Positions 15,124-22,838 of a stretch of 30,663 bases of DNA are shown here, in pieces. Made by a program: the position numbers and the translations under genes. Location of the stretch: NCBI GenBank assembly GCA_905181755.1, contig CAJIYY010000065.1:1-30663 (forward strand). The letters are read 5' to 3'. Position 1 is the first letter of the stretch, and the number at the start of each line of letters is the position of its first letter. The notes beneath the pieces were generated by a model. It was not told where the DNA came from and did not search any database. It saw only the letters and a program-made list of their open reading frames with translations. This DNA comes from Candidatus Dadabacteria bacterium UBA1144 (GTDB lineage Bacteria > Desulfobacterota_D > UBA1144).

Positions 15124-15747
15124 CTAAAGCCTTGAGAAAATACTGAAATTTGTCGATAAACATCTTTTTATTTTATCGTGCACCTCGGCTTCCTCATCTT
15201 CTCCGTTTATTATATGAACTCTAGGAGAATCCTTTGCTATTCCCAAATAAGCGTTCTTAACTCTTGAATGAAAGTCAAAAGATTCATCATCAATCTTATT
15301 TCTTCCTGGTCTTTCAACAATCCTGCTAAGAGCTGTATTAACAGAAATATCAAGCAAAATAGTTACGTTCGGGATTAGTCCAAGAGTGGATGCTGTTGCC
15401 ATTTTTTTTACCAGTTCTATATCTAAACTTCGGCCATAACCTTGATAGGCGAGAGTAGAATCAAAGTATCTGTCACAAAGAACAATCTTGCCCTTATTAA
15501 GCATAGGTTTGATTAGCTCCTTAACATGCTGCGCTCTATCAGCACAAAACAAGGAAATCTCGGAAAAAGGGTCCAGGTCTAAATCGGGAATATCAAGAAT
15601 AATTTTTCTTATTAATTCGCCCACAGCTCCCCATCCTGGCTCTCTAGTTATTTCTACATCAAAATGTATCTTTTCTAGGGCTGTTTTAAGAATTTTAATT
15701 TGAGTTGATTTTCCAGAACCCTCAATACCTTCGAATGTTACAAACAA
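15124..15747 (-). CDS. tmk: Thymidylate kinase
   Basis: Phosphorylates dTMP to dTDP. 207 residues. P-loop FEGIEGSGKSTQ (5-16), TREPGWG, the DRY motif in CDRYFDSTLAYQGYGR, and TILLDI of strand 4 are all visible. The start is TTG at 15747; GAGG is seven bases before it and overlaps the rluB stop region, and the conserved FVTFEGIEGSGKS begins at once, leaving no room for another start. It is coupled between rluB upstream and holB downstream. Confidence 0.94.
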   Translation of the reverse strand: MFVTFEGIEGSGKSTQIKILKTALEKIHFDVEITREPGWGAVGELIRKIILDIPDLDLDPFSEISLFCADRAQHVKELIKPMLNKGKIVLCDRYFDSTLAYQGYGRSLDIELVKKMATASTLGLIPNVTILLDISVNTALSRIVERPGRNKIDDESFDFHSRVKNAYLGIAKDSPRVHIINGEDEEAEVHDKIKRCLSTNFSIFSRL

Positions 15748-15756
15748 ATCGTTACC

Positions 15757-16476
15757 TCACTTAAACATTATCTCTTTAAGACCTTGTAGTTCATTATAAT
15801 CTAATTTAATAATTTTTCCTGACCCTAGCTCTGCTAATTTAACAGGACCAACACTTACTCTTTTTAATTTCCGAACCTCTTTACCAAAATATTTGAAGAA
15901 ATTCTTAACTATATGATTTCTTCCCACATGTATTTCGATTCTAACCAAAGACTCCGAGGAGTCAGAGCTAACCATTTCAAGTTTTTCGGGCACTAGAAAG
16001 CCATCTTCTAGGTTCGCTCCCTTCTTCATCTTCTCAAAAAAAGTTTTACTAATATTCCCAGCCAAATGAGCCAAATAAGTTTTTTGAATCAAGAAGCTTG
16101 GGTGAGAAATCCTATGCGCAACTTGCCCATCATTTGTAAAAAGAAGTAGCCCTTCTGTATCGTAATCCAACCTGCCAATTGGAAACAATTTGGTTTTGGA
16201 GTCTGGCAACAAATCTCTTACTGTTCTTCTTTTTTCGTCTGTTGCCATTGTTGTCAAACAAAATCGTGGCTTATTCATTTTATAGTATTCAAAATTTTGA
16301 GGAACCAGAAGTTTTTTTTCAAAAAAAACTTTGTCTTTTTCTGGATCTATTACTTTCTGTAACCTTGTCTCTACCTGACCGTTCACGATAATTTCACCGG
16401 ACTCAATCAATGACTCAGCTTTTCTTCTAGATGCAACACCGCTAAGTGACAAAAATCTATTTAGCCTAATTTTCAT
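15757..16476 (-). CDS. rluB: Pseudouridine synthase, RsuA/RluB family
   Basis: Isomerises uridine to pseudouridine in rRNA. S4 RNA-binding domain at 3-47 (LNRFLSLSGVASRRKAESLI) followed by a catalytic domain with the family motif GRLDYDTEGLLLFTNDG (catalytic D104). The late motif usually read as GRNRQVRRM is here GRNHIVKNFF. Size (239 residues) fits RluB/RsuA rather than RluA. The frame is open to 16515, but ATG 16476 is chosen: it starts the S4 domain and avoids most of the overlap with the upstream AhpD-like gene. The choice among RluB, RluE and RsuA is not certain. Confidence 0.85.
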   Translation of the reverse strand: MKIRLNRFLSLSGVASRRKAESLIESGEIIVNGQVETRLQKVIDPEKDKVFFEKKLLVPQNFEYYKMNKPRFCLTTMATDEKRRTVRDLLPDSKTKLFPIGRLDYDTEGLLLFTNDGQVAHRISHPSFLIQKTYLAHLAGNISKTFFEKMKKGANLEDGFLVPEKLEMVSSDSSESLVRIEIHVGRNHIVKNFFKYFGKEVRKLKRVSVGPVKLAELGSGKIIKLDYNELQGLKEIMFK

Positions 16477-16486
16477 AATTAAGAAA

Positions 16487-17179
16487 TTATTTATTCTTAG
16501 ACAATGACTTGTCAACCACTTCCATGGTTATTCCTGCATGCGCCCAGCATGCGCCTGCATTCATTACCATTGCAATGTTAATAGACTCAGTAATCTCTTC
16601 TTTTGTAACGCCTTCTTGAATGCCATCTCTAATGCAGCTTCTAATGCACCACGCGCATTTTGCTAAAATAGCACAGGCCAACCCCATTAATCCTTTTTTT
16701 AATTTTTTAGATAGGTGCCCATCCTCATAAACTTTTTCGTTAAATATAGAGAACTTTTCAAACATTGCACCACTATGTTCATGAAAATCTTTAATTTGAG
16801 GAGTGATGTTCTTACTAAAGAAGCTTCCTTCGGTTACATTTTCTTTGTTCTTCATTTTGTCAAAATTTTCTAGTGCAATGCTACTATAAGCATATGGTTG
16901 ACCAATCGCCAATCTCATAGCAATAAAAACGGTCTCGGCAATCTCTTCTCCTGTCGCTCCTGCTTTTAAAGCCAACTTTGTTCTAGAGCGAATACAATAT
17001 GGGCAGCTAGTCATATGAGCACAAGCCAAACCTATTAGCTGCTTATCTTTAAGATTTATCTTTCCTTCAGTGAAAACTTCGTTATGGTAACCCATCCATG
17101 CATCATTTAACTCGGGGGCTAAAGTCTTAAGTTGACCCATATAGTTAGAAATATCGTCTTTATAAATACTGTCGCTCAT
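16487..17179 (-). CDS. Tandem carboxymuconolactone decarboxylase / AhpD-like protein
   Basis: 230 residues made of two CMD/AhpD-like helical repeats (about 15-110 and 130-225). Each has a CxxC: SCPYCIRS (C59, C62) and KCAWCIRS (C175, C178). AhpD proteins act as thiol peroxidases or disulfide reductants with a Cys-x2-Cys-x3-His centre. Here the His position is R66 in the first repeat and C182 in the second, so the proton relay differs from classical AhpD. The start has AAGGAG and an extended -10 promoter. It is the first gene of the run into rluB, tmk, holB and metG. Function could be peroxide or disulfide redox chemistry; the substrate is unknown. Confidence 0.82.
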   Translation of the reverse strand: MSDSIYKDDISNYMGQLKTLAPELNDAWMGYHNEVFTEGKINLKDKQLIGLACAHMTSCPYCIRSRTKLALKAGATGEEIAETVFIAMRLAIGQPYAYSSIALENFDKMKNKENVTEGSFFSKNITPQIKDFHEHSGAMFEKFSIFNEKVYEDGHLSKKLKKGLMGLACAILAKCAWCIRSCIRDGIQEGVTKEEITESINIAMVMNAGACWAHAGITMEVVDKSLSKNK

Positions 17180-17199
17180 AATATACTCCTTATATATAA

Positions 17200-17208
17200 A
17201 TTATATCA
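17200..17208 (-). promoter_or_regulatory. Extended -10 promoter of the AhpD-like gene
   Basis: TG-A-TATAAT on the minus strand (TATAAT at 17200-17205, TG at 17207-17208), giving a start at about 17193 and a 14-nt leader holding AAGGAG. No convincing -35 box is seen, as is usual for extended -10 promoters. The 40-bp gap must also hold the promoter of the divergent kinase gene. Confidence 0.55.
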
Positions 17209-17219
17209 TAGAATATATT

Positions 17220-18368
17220 ATGAGTATGAAACTAATATCTAATCAGGAAAGGGAAAGGCTGGCTACAATCAAAGCTTTCTTAAAATCAGAGAATCTGTCC
17301 CTAAGGTCTCTAGTTAAAATAAAAGGTGACGCATCCTTTAGGACTTATTATAGAATAAAAAATAGTGATCTTATTTTAATGGATGCAGACCCAAAAACTA
17401 ATGAAAAAATAAGTTCTTTTATTAAAGTACAAAAAATACTATCTCAGTATGGCGTAAGAGTCCCAGAGATTTATAAGAAAGATGTTTCATCGGGCCTAAT
17501 GATTATTGAAGATTTAGGTATGAAGAGATTTTTAGACTATTCGGACGACTCAAAGTTTTTGCTGCTTTTATATCGAGAGTGTGGACAAGAATTGGGCAGT
17601 ATTCATAACCAGAGCATATTAAAGCCAAGTGAAATAAAAAATTTAAAAAAATACACACTAAATGAGCAAATGAAAGAAACTGAATTATTTTTTGATTGGT
17701 ACCTTGAGAAACATCTTAATAAAACTATATTGGATAGTGATAAAAAAAAATTTAGAAAAATCTTTAGAAATATATATAAAAAGCTGAATATTAAGAATTA
17801 TTGTTTGGTACTAAGAGATTTTCATGTGGACAACATAATACCTACCCAAGTTCCACAAAAATATGATGGGAAAACACCAATTAGTTCCAAATATTTTAAT
17901 CTCGGTATTATTGACTTCCAGGATGCACTAGTAGGGTCACCAGCCTATGATCTTTCCTCTTTAATCGAGGATGTAAGAGCGCCTATTAATGAGGAGATGA
18001 AAAAGAAAATAATTTTCATTTATAAGGTTGCTACAAAGGGATTCATTAAAAATAATAGTTCTAAAATAGGGAAACCTGACCCTCAATGGCATAAATTTAT
18101 ACCACAATATGAAGATGAAGATCTCTATTATAAATTAAAGAATATTGCAGAAGACACGTTCAATGACTTTGAAACAAAGGTTTCTTATTTTTCTATTCAA
18201 AGAAACCTAAAGATTCTTGGAATTTTTTGTAGATTAAAATACAGAGACAAAAAAACTACCTATATCAAATACCTACCGCAAGCAAAAAAATTTGTTAGAG
18301 ATAACTTGAAAAATCCTCAATTTGAAGAACTAAAGAACTGGTTCATTGAAAATAAAATAAATGTTTAA
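17220..18368 (+). CDS. AmgK-like sugar kinase (aminoglycoside phosphotransferase fold)
   Basis: 382 residues of the COG3178-type phosphotransferase family, which includes the anomeric MurNAc/GlcNAc kinase AmgK of peptidoglycan recycling. Family motifs: KGDASFRTYYRI (35-46), LILMDADP (51-58), LMIIEDLG (93-100), catalytic loop LVLRDFHVDNI (D200) and metal-binding LGIIDFQDALVGSPAYDL (D232). The AmgK partner murU is not adjacent; trmN6 follows with an 8-nt overlap. No Shine-Dalgarno is visible before the ATG. TATCAT at 17204-17209 would give a leader of only a few bases. The family is clear, but the substrate is inferred. Confidence 0.75.
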   Translation: MSMKLISNQERERLATIKAFLKSENLSLRSLVKIKGDASFRTYYRIKNSDLILMDADPKTNEKISSFIKVQKILSQYGVRVPEIYKKDVSSGLMIIEDLGMKRFLDYSDDSKFLLLLYRECGQELGSIHNQSILKPSEIKNLKKYTLNEQMKETELFFDWYLEKHLNKTILDSDKKKFRKIFRNIYKKLNIKNYCLVLRDFHVDNIIPTQVPQKYDGKTPISSKYFNLGIIDFQDALVGSPAYDLSSLIEDVRAPINEEMKKKIIFIYKVATKGFIKNNSSKIGKPDPQWHKFIPQYEDEDLYYKLKNIAEDTFNDFETKVSYFSIQRNLKILGIFCRLKYRDKKTTYIKYLPQAKKFVRDNLKNPQFEELKNWFIENKINV

Positions 18369-18960
18369 AGAAGTTAATATAGAAAACTTTATCATTAAGC
18401 AAGAAGGGTTAAAAAATAAAATTAACGAGGACTCTTTATGGCTTTGCTCGTTTATAGAACAGGACCTCAATCAAAAGAAAGTTGTAGAACTCGGTTCAGG
18501 TTCAGGTTTAATATCAATTTTTATTGAAAAGAACTTTGAAGTTAAAGAGGTTATCTCCGTGGAAGTTGAAGACGTGGCATTTGAAGCTTTGGAGGAAAAT
18601 ATAAAGATAAACAAATGTAGAAAAATTAAAGCTCATAGGGGTGATATAAAAAAACTAAAAAATAATTTCAATCCTGCTTTGTATGATTCAATAGTAACCA
18701 ATCCACCCTACTACAAAATCGGGCATGGAAAACAACCTTTGAGCACAGAGAAGCTCCTCGCTCGACATGAAATAATGTGCAACATGCAGGACATATTCAA
18801 TATAAGTTCTTATTTATTAAGGAAATCGGGCTCTCTAATCGTCTGCTATCCTAAAACTAGAGATGAGGAAGTTGTAGCAAATGCAGAAAATTTTAAGTTT
18901 AAATTAATAGAAAAAAAATCTAATAATAAAATCAATTTTTATTGGCTTATCAAAGACTAA
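18361..18960 (+). CDS. trmN6: tRNA1(Val) adenine-N6 methyltransferase-like (TrmN6/YfiC family)
   Basis: 199-residue class I SAM-dependent N6-adenine methyltransferase. SAM-binding VVELGSGSGLISIF (41-54), acidic loop VISVEVE (64-70), catalytic NPPY (114-117) in IVTNPPYYKIG, and LLARHE (132-137), which is characteristic of the TrmN6 group. The likely target is A37 of a tRNA, but small NPPY methyltransferases also include rRNA and protein enzymes. It overlaps the kinase gene by 8 nt and its 3' end overlaps convergent tilS by 11 nt. Confidence 0.78.
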   Translation: MFKEVNIENFIIKQEGLKNKINEDSLWLCSFIEQDLNQKKVVELGSGSGLISIFIEKNFEVKEVISVEVEDVAFEALEENIKINKCRKIKAHRGDIKKLKNNFNPALYDSIVTNPPYYKIGHGKQPLSTEKLLARHEIMCNMQDIFNISSYLLRKSGSLIVCYPKTRDEEVVANAENFKFKLIEKKSNNKINFYWLIKD

Positions 18961-20335
18961 TGGCACTAATTAACTTTTCTAGATTTTTACTATAAGTCAA
19001 AATCCCAACAGAAGTATTGCTAGCATTATCTGTCATATATTCTGTAACAACATCTAAACCATAGATGTAAAATACTTGTCCCTTCGTTTCAAATACTGGC
19101 AATTTGGATCTTATAAATTGGGGGACCTTGTTGTCTGTAAAAATATCTTGAAGCTTTTTTTCGTGAGAATTTTTTAATCTCAGCCTATCGCCATTCTTAA
19201 AATTTCTAACTTTAATATCAATTTCATTTGAAGGAAAATCAAAAAACTTAATAGAGGAATTGTTAACGTTTTCGTATTTATTGATTTTGATAACTAAATT
19301 ATTGTCTTCCCAGGAACCTAAAGAATTAATTTTTATATCGTACTTATCATTTTTTTTTATATTTAACTGTATAAAAAGAAAATCGTAACCCTTTTGAATT
19401 TGAATTTGCTTTGTAAGAAAAAATTTAGCAGAGGCACTTTTAGAAGAAGCCAATGAAACTAAATCATTAATATTTTTAAAGCTTACAAATACATCTTTAC
19501 TGACTTTTTTATTTAAAAAACTAAACAATAGCTCTCTTCTTTCAAAAAGACTAAGTTTGTTAAATTTTTTTAATGGGATAATAAAATCACTATTGTTTAC
19601 CTGTTTTATCAGTTTCCTTTGCAATAATTCTACATGGTTCATGACAAAACTATTTTGCTCCGATATATGACCCAAAGTATTTTTTATTGTTTCATTGAAA
19701 TTAGGATTCATTTTAAAAATAAAAGGTACCAAATTCTTTCTAATATTATTTCTTGTATATTTTTCATCTGTATTTGTTTTATCTTCTACCCATGAGACAT
19801 TAAACTCTTTAGAGTATTTCTGAATTTCAGTCTTGGGTATTTCCAGTAAAGGCCTGAAATATAAACCGTCTATAATTGACATTGAGCTTAAACCCTTAAG
19901 CGATGACCCACGAATAAGCCTCATTAGAAATGTTTCAATCTGATCATTATTATGGTGGCCCAGACAAACAACAGAAGAGTTTATATTCAGGGCAGTTTTT
20001 TCAAAAAATTTTCTTCTGTATAGCCTTGAGGTTTCTTCAATTCCTCTTTTTAAAAACTTTGCGGCTCTCTTAATATCGAGCATTTTTATATACAAAGGAA
20101 GGTTGTATTTTTTACAAACATCCTCAACAAATCCTTGGTCATCATTTGAATCTTTTTCTCTGAGCATATGATTGAAATGGCATACGTGAATATCTAGATT
20201 CAACTCTGCTTTTAATAGGACATCAAGAAGGACAGACGAATCTTCCCCACCAGAAAGCCCCACTAGCACGACTTGATTAGGTTTTAAAAATTTATTTAAA
20301 TTAAAACTTATATTTTGATAGAGAGCTTGAGTCAT
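18950..20335 (-). CDS. tilS: tRNA(Ile)-lysidine synthase
   Basis: Modifies C34 of tRNA-Ile(CAU) to lysidine, changing its identity from Met to Ile; essential. 461 residues. N-type ATP pyrophosphatase motif SGGEDSSVLL (28-37), then CHFNHMLRE and the LRGSSLKGLSSM-like substrate region. The C-terminal TilS domain is present (FKNGDRLRLKNSHEKKLQDIFTDNKVP). The frame opens nine bases further upstream at a TTG, but that is only 2 nt from the AGGAGG at about 20347-20352, so ATG 20335 is preferred. It starts 35 nt inside the DUF502 gene, which suggests coupling. The overlap with convergent trmN6 is 11 nt. Confidence 0.92.
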   Translation of the reverse strand: MTQALYQNISFNLNKFLKPNQVVLVGLSGGEDSSVLLDVLLKAELNLDIHVCHFNHMLREKDSNDDQGFVEDVCKKYNLPLYIKMLDIKRAAKFLKRGIEETSRLYRRKFFEKTALNINSSVVCLGHHNNDQIETFLMRLIRGSSLKGLSSMSIIDGLYFRPLLEIPKTEIQKYSKEFNVSWVEDKTNTDEKYTRNNIRKNLVPFIFKMNPNFNETIKNTLGHISEQNSFVMNHVELLQRKLIKQVNNSDFIIPLKKFNKLSLFERRELLFSFLNKKVSKDVFVSFKNINDLVSLASSKSASAKFFLTKQIQIQKGYDFLFIQLNIKKNDKYDIKINSLGSWEDNNLVIKINKYENVNNSSIKFFDFPSNEIDIKVRNFKNGDRLRLKNSHEKKLQDIFTDNKVPQFIRSKLPVFETKGQVFYIYGLDVVTEYMTDNASNTSVGILTYSKNLEKLISAISL

Positions 20336-20936
20336 TAAAAGCAAGTCCTCCTGAAAGTATTAGCTGAAAAGCTTCATCAGCCGATATATCTAATTTTTTA
20401 ATTTCATCCTTAGCAAAAAAAACTAAAAAACCCGAGCTAGGGTTTGGAGAAGTAGGAATAAATATTGGGATCTTATCAAAATCCTTAGAATCTACATTAT
20501 GAGTTGCGAAACCTAAACAGAACGCCCCCTTACGAGGGTACTCTACTAGAACAACGTTCTTTTGTTTTTCTCCTTCGGAAAAAACTATCTTAGAAATTTC
20601 TTTGGTAGTAGTAAAAATTGCATTAGCTAAGGGTATTTTTGATATAGTTTTCTCCCCAAACTTAACTAATAATTTTCCCAATAAATTCTTAGTTCCTAGA
20701 CCAAGTAGGGTTATGAGTAAAACAAAGAAAAGGATTGCAGAAAAAAAGAGAATTAGTTCAGCAAAGAAGGGGGTAACAATCTCGGGAAGTCTGATAAATC
20801 TAGCTGGAGTAAACTCTACTAAAGTATTTAACCACTTTCCCACTTCTATCAGCAAATAGGATGTTATAACAAAAGGTACAAAAACTGCCAAACCTGAAAC
20901 AAAATTTTGTCTGACAAAGTTAAATATATTTCTCAC
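20301..20936 (-). CDS. DUF502 family inner-membrane protein
   Basis: 211 residues with two membrane segments (about 10-32 and 57-83) and a soluble beta-rich C-terminal half. DUF502 landmarks: SGLAVFVPFVITSYLL, a second hydrophobic stretch containing LLGLGTKNLLGK, IPLANAIFTTTKEI, VVLVEYPRKGAFCLGFAT and the IFIPTSPNPSSGFLVF motif. No biochemical function is established for the family that I can state. The start codon is GTG, overlapping the ihfA stop by 4 nt (GTGA). It lies in an operon-like run pheT-ihfA-DUF502-tilS. Confidence 0.85.
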   Translation of the reverse strand: MRNIFNFVRQNFVSGLAVFVPFVITSYLLIEVGKWLNTLVEFTPARFIRLPEIVTPFFAELILFFSAILFFVLLITLLGLGTKNLLGKLLVKFGEKTISKIPLANAIFTTTKEISKIVFSEGEKQKNVVLVEYPRKGAFCLGFATHNVDSKDFDKIPIFIPTSPNPSSGFLVFFAKDEIKKLDISADEAFQLILSGGLAFNDSSSLSKYKF

Positions 20937-21232
20937 TCGACCTTTCCGTTAGTTGCAGTTTCATTAAGTTTTTTCTTTAAATTTTTGCTAGGTCTAAAAA
21001 CAATAGCTTTCCTTTCAGCAATCTTTATTGAATCACCCGTTGTGGGGTTCCTTCCAATTCTCGACTGACGATTTTGAATCTTTATAGATCCAAAACCTGG
21101 AAGTTTGACATTCTTTCCTTTGATTAAGTCTTTAATGATGAGATCAAAAAACCGATCTACAATTCTTGCAGTTTCCCTAAGGCTAATACCTAAAGTTTTA
21201 TTCAAGATGTTGGCTAAATCTTTCTTAGTCAT
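20933..21232 (-). CDS. ihfA: Integration host factor alpha subunit
   Basis: 99-residue DNA-bending protein of the HU/IHF family; binds specific sites as a heterodimer with IHF-beta. The beta-arm RIGRNPTTGDSI (56-67) is of the IHF-alpha type, and GKNVKLPGFGSI (39-50) is the body motif. Position directly after pheT (2-nt gap, GGGAG before the ATG) is the conserved proteobacterial arrangement and supports alpha rather than HU or IHF-beta. The basic C-terminal tail is slightly longer than the core fold. Confidence 0.92.
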   Translation of the reverse strand: MTKKDLANILNKTLGISLRETARIVDRFFDLIIKDLIKGKNVKLPGFGSIKIQNRQSRIGRNPTTGDSIKIAERKAIVFRPSKNLKKKLNETATNGKVE

Positions 21233-21234
21233 AA

Positions 21235-22818
21235 TTACTCCCTAATCTCCATAGGAATCTCTTTTTGAACTTTTAATAAAATTTCATTCATCTCGTCTGA
21301 AACTTCTTTGTCTTCTAAGGTTCTATCGTTAGCTCCAAACAAAAGAGAGATGGACAAACTTTTCTTATCTGGTCCAATTTTAGAGTCTTCAAAAACATCA
21401 AAAATGAAGGCTTCTTTTATAAGGGTCGAGTTGGATTTATTAATTAGTTCAATAACTTCCATTGCTTCAATGTCCTTATTAATCAACAATGAGATATCTC
21501 TCTGTACCAAAGGATGGGTTCCAAAAGGACTTAAATTTTTATTTTTCGTTTCAAGTTTTGAAATCTTATCTAGAAAAAGCTTAGAAACAAGTAGCTCTTT
21601 TTTAATATTATAAAGTGCTAGAATCTCAGGATGTATTTCTCCAAGGAAACCTACCTCTTCTTCGTTCCTATACAGAAATGCAGACTTTCCTGGGTGTAGG
21701 AGAGAAGCATAAATACTTTTGCTAGAAGATTTAAAACTAATAGACTTAGATTCTATGTCAGCAAAATCAAAAAACTGTTCAAGGGATCGTTTTTTATCAT
21801 AAAAATCAAAACCATTTTTATCCCACATTAAATTCTTTGGCTCGATGGAACACAGTGTTGCCAACTGCATATTTTGGGTAATTTTACTACTTGAGCCAGA
21901 GAAAACATTTCCTATCTCAAAAAGCTTAAATCTATCATTACCATGGTTAAAATTATAAGCTGCGTTTTTTAACAATGAAGGAATCAGACTTGATCGTAAG
22001 AATTTAGAGTCATTTGACAATGGATTTAAAATTTCAATTTTTTCTAAATCTTCTAAAATTAAATCATCTGTAAAACTAAAATTAACAACTTCAGAGTAGC
22101 CGTCTTGAGAAAAAGAAGCTCTAGCCTTGCTTGTCAGAACTCTTAGATCGACGACCGGGCTAGTCAACTTTTCTCGGATAGAGACTTTGGGTAGGACTGG
22201 ATCTATCGAATCAAAACCTCTCACTCTCAATACTTCTTCAATTAAATCATGCTCACTCGAGATATCAAATCTATAGTCAGGGACAGCAAAAGTTATCTTA
22301 TCAGAAGAATCTTTTTCTATAGAGGTCCGATTTATGGAGAGCGATTCTAGAATCTTTACAATCTCTTGCTTGTCTATTTTGGCCCCCAATATCTTTGAAA
22401 CTTTTCCAATAGAAAGATCTACTGTTCTTAAATTTTCCAAATTGGGATTAGTATCTAAGTAGTCCTTTACAAGGTCACCTTCACAGATTGACTGAATTAA
22501 ATCTGCAGCATAGAACAAGGCATCTTTGATTGAATATTCCGAAACATGCCTTTCGAATCGAAAAGACGACTCAGAAGATATGTTTAAAGACTTAGAGCTT
22601 GACCTGATCTGGGCTGGGTCGAATGATGCGCATTCAATTAATATATTCTTTGTTTTAGCTGTAACACTTGCTCGTTTTCCGCCTACAATTCCAGCCAATG
22701 CTAGAGGTCCCTTCTCGTCACAAACTGCCAAATGGCCTTCTGTTTTCTTTACTTCGTTAGTTAAAGTTTCAATCTCACTATTACTTGAAGTGGTGACAGA
22801 GATTGAAGCTCCTTCTAT
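21235..22818 (-). CDS. pheT: Phenylalanyl-tRNA synthetase beta subunit, C-terminal part after an in-frame stop
   Basis: Continuation of pheT in the same frame as the N-terminal part. From 22818 the frame reads IEGASISVTTSS, conserved PheT sequence, without a start codon; the first possible start is TTG at 22731 (LAVCDEKGPLALAGIVGG). It contains the B3/B4 editing region (ALAGIVGG, SSESSFRFERHV), the B5 region (DYRFDISSEHDLIEEVLRVRG) and the B8 C-terminal domain (FGTHPLVQRDISLLIN). With the upstream part the gene has about 809 codons, close to E. coli PheT (795 residues). Whether an active protein is made depends on the TAA at 22819-22821, discussed separately. ihfA follows after 2 nt. Confidence 0.85.
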   Translation of the reverse strand: MEGASISVTTSSNSEIETLTNEVKKTEGHLAVCDEKGPLALAGIVGGKRASVTAKTKNILIECASFDPAQIRSSSKSLNISSESSFRFERHVSEYSIKDALFYAADLIQSICEGDLVKDYLDTNPNLENLRTVDLSIGKVSKILGAKIDKQEIVKILESLSINRTSIEKDSSDKITFAVPDYRFDISSEHDLIEEVLRVRGFDSIDPVLPKVSIREKLTSPVVDLRVLTSKARASFSQDGYSEVVNFSFTDDLILEDLEKIEILNPLSNDSKFLRSSLIPSLLKNAAYNFNHGNDRFKLFEIGNVFSGSSSKITQNMQLATLCSIEPKNLMWDKNGFDFYDKKRSLEQFFDFADIESKSISFKSSSKSIYASLLHPGKSAFLYRNEEEVGFLGEIHPEILALYNIKKELLVSKLFLDKISKLETKNKNLSPFGTHPLVQRDISLLINKDIEAMEVIELINKSNSTLIKEAFIFDVFEDSKIGPDKKSLSISLLFGANDRTLEDKEVSDEMNEILLKVQKEIPMEIRE

Positions 22819-22838
22819 TTAATAAAAAAAAAAAACAT
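22819..22838 (-). other. T12 homopolymer and in-frame TAA interrupting pheT
   Basis: On the minus strand the frame reads GHPIHVF, then F-F-Y-stop, then IEGASISV. Twelve T (22825-22836) precede ATTAA. PheT normally has an Asp after the HxF and a D-x-D-x-I-type stretch here, so the codons just before the stop are wrong as well as the stop itself. The reading frame before and after is the same, so one indel or one-base slippage would not repair it. Confidence 0.85.

Noticed and set aside
22731..22733. TTG 22731 as a true start of a separate PheT C-terminal gene
   Set aside because: The 29 codons before it are conserved PheT sequence in the same frame, which points to one interrupted gene. A genuine split remains possible but is less likely.
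22819..22838. Programmed or transcriptional slippage on T12 restoring pheT
   Set aside because: The downstream part is in the same frame as the upstream part, so a shift of one base either way leads to a stop or the wrong frame.
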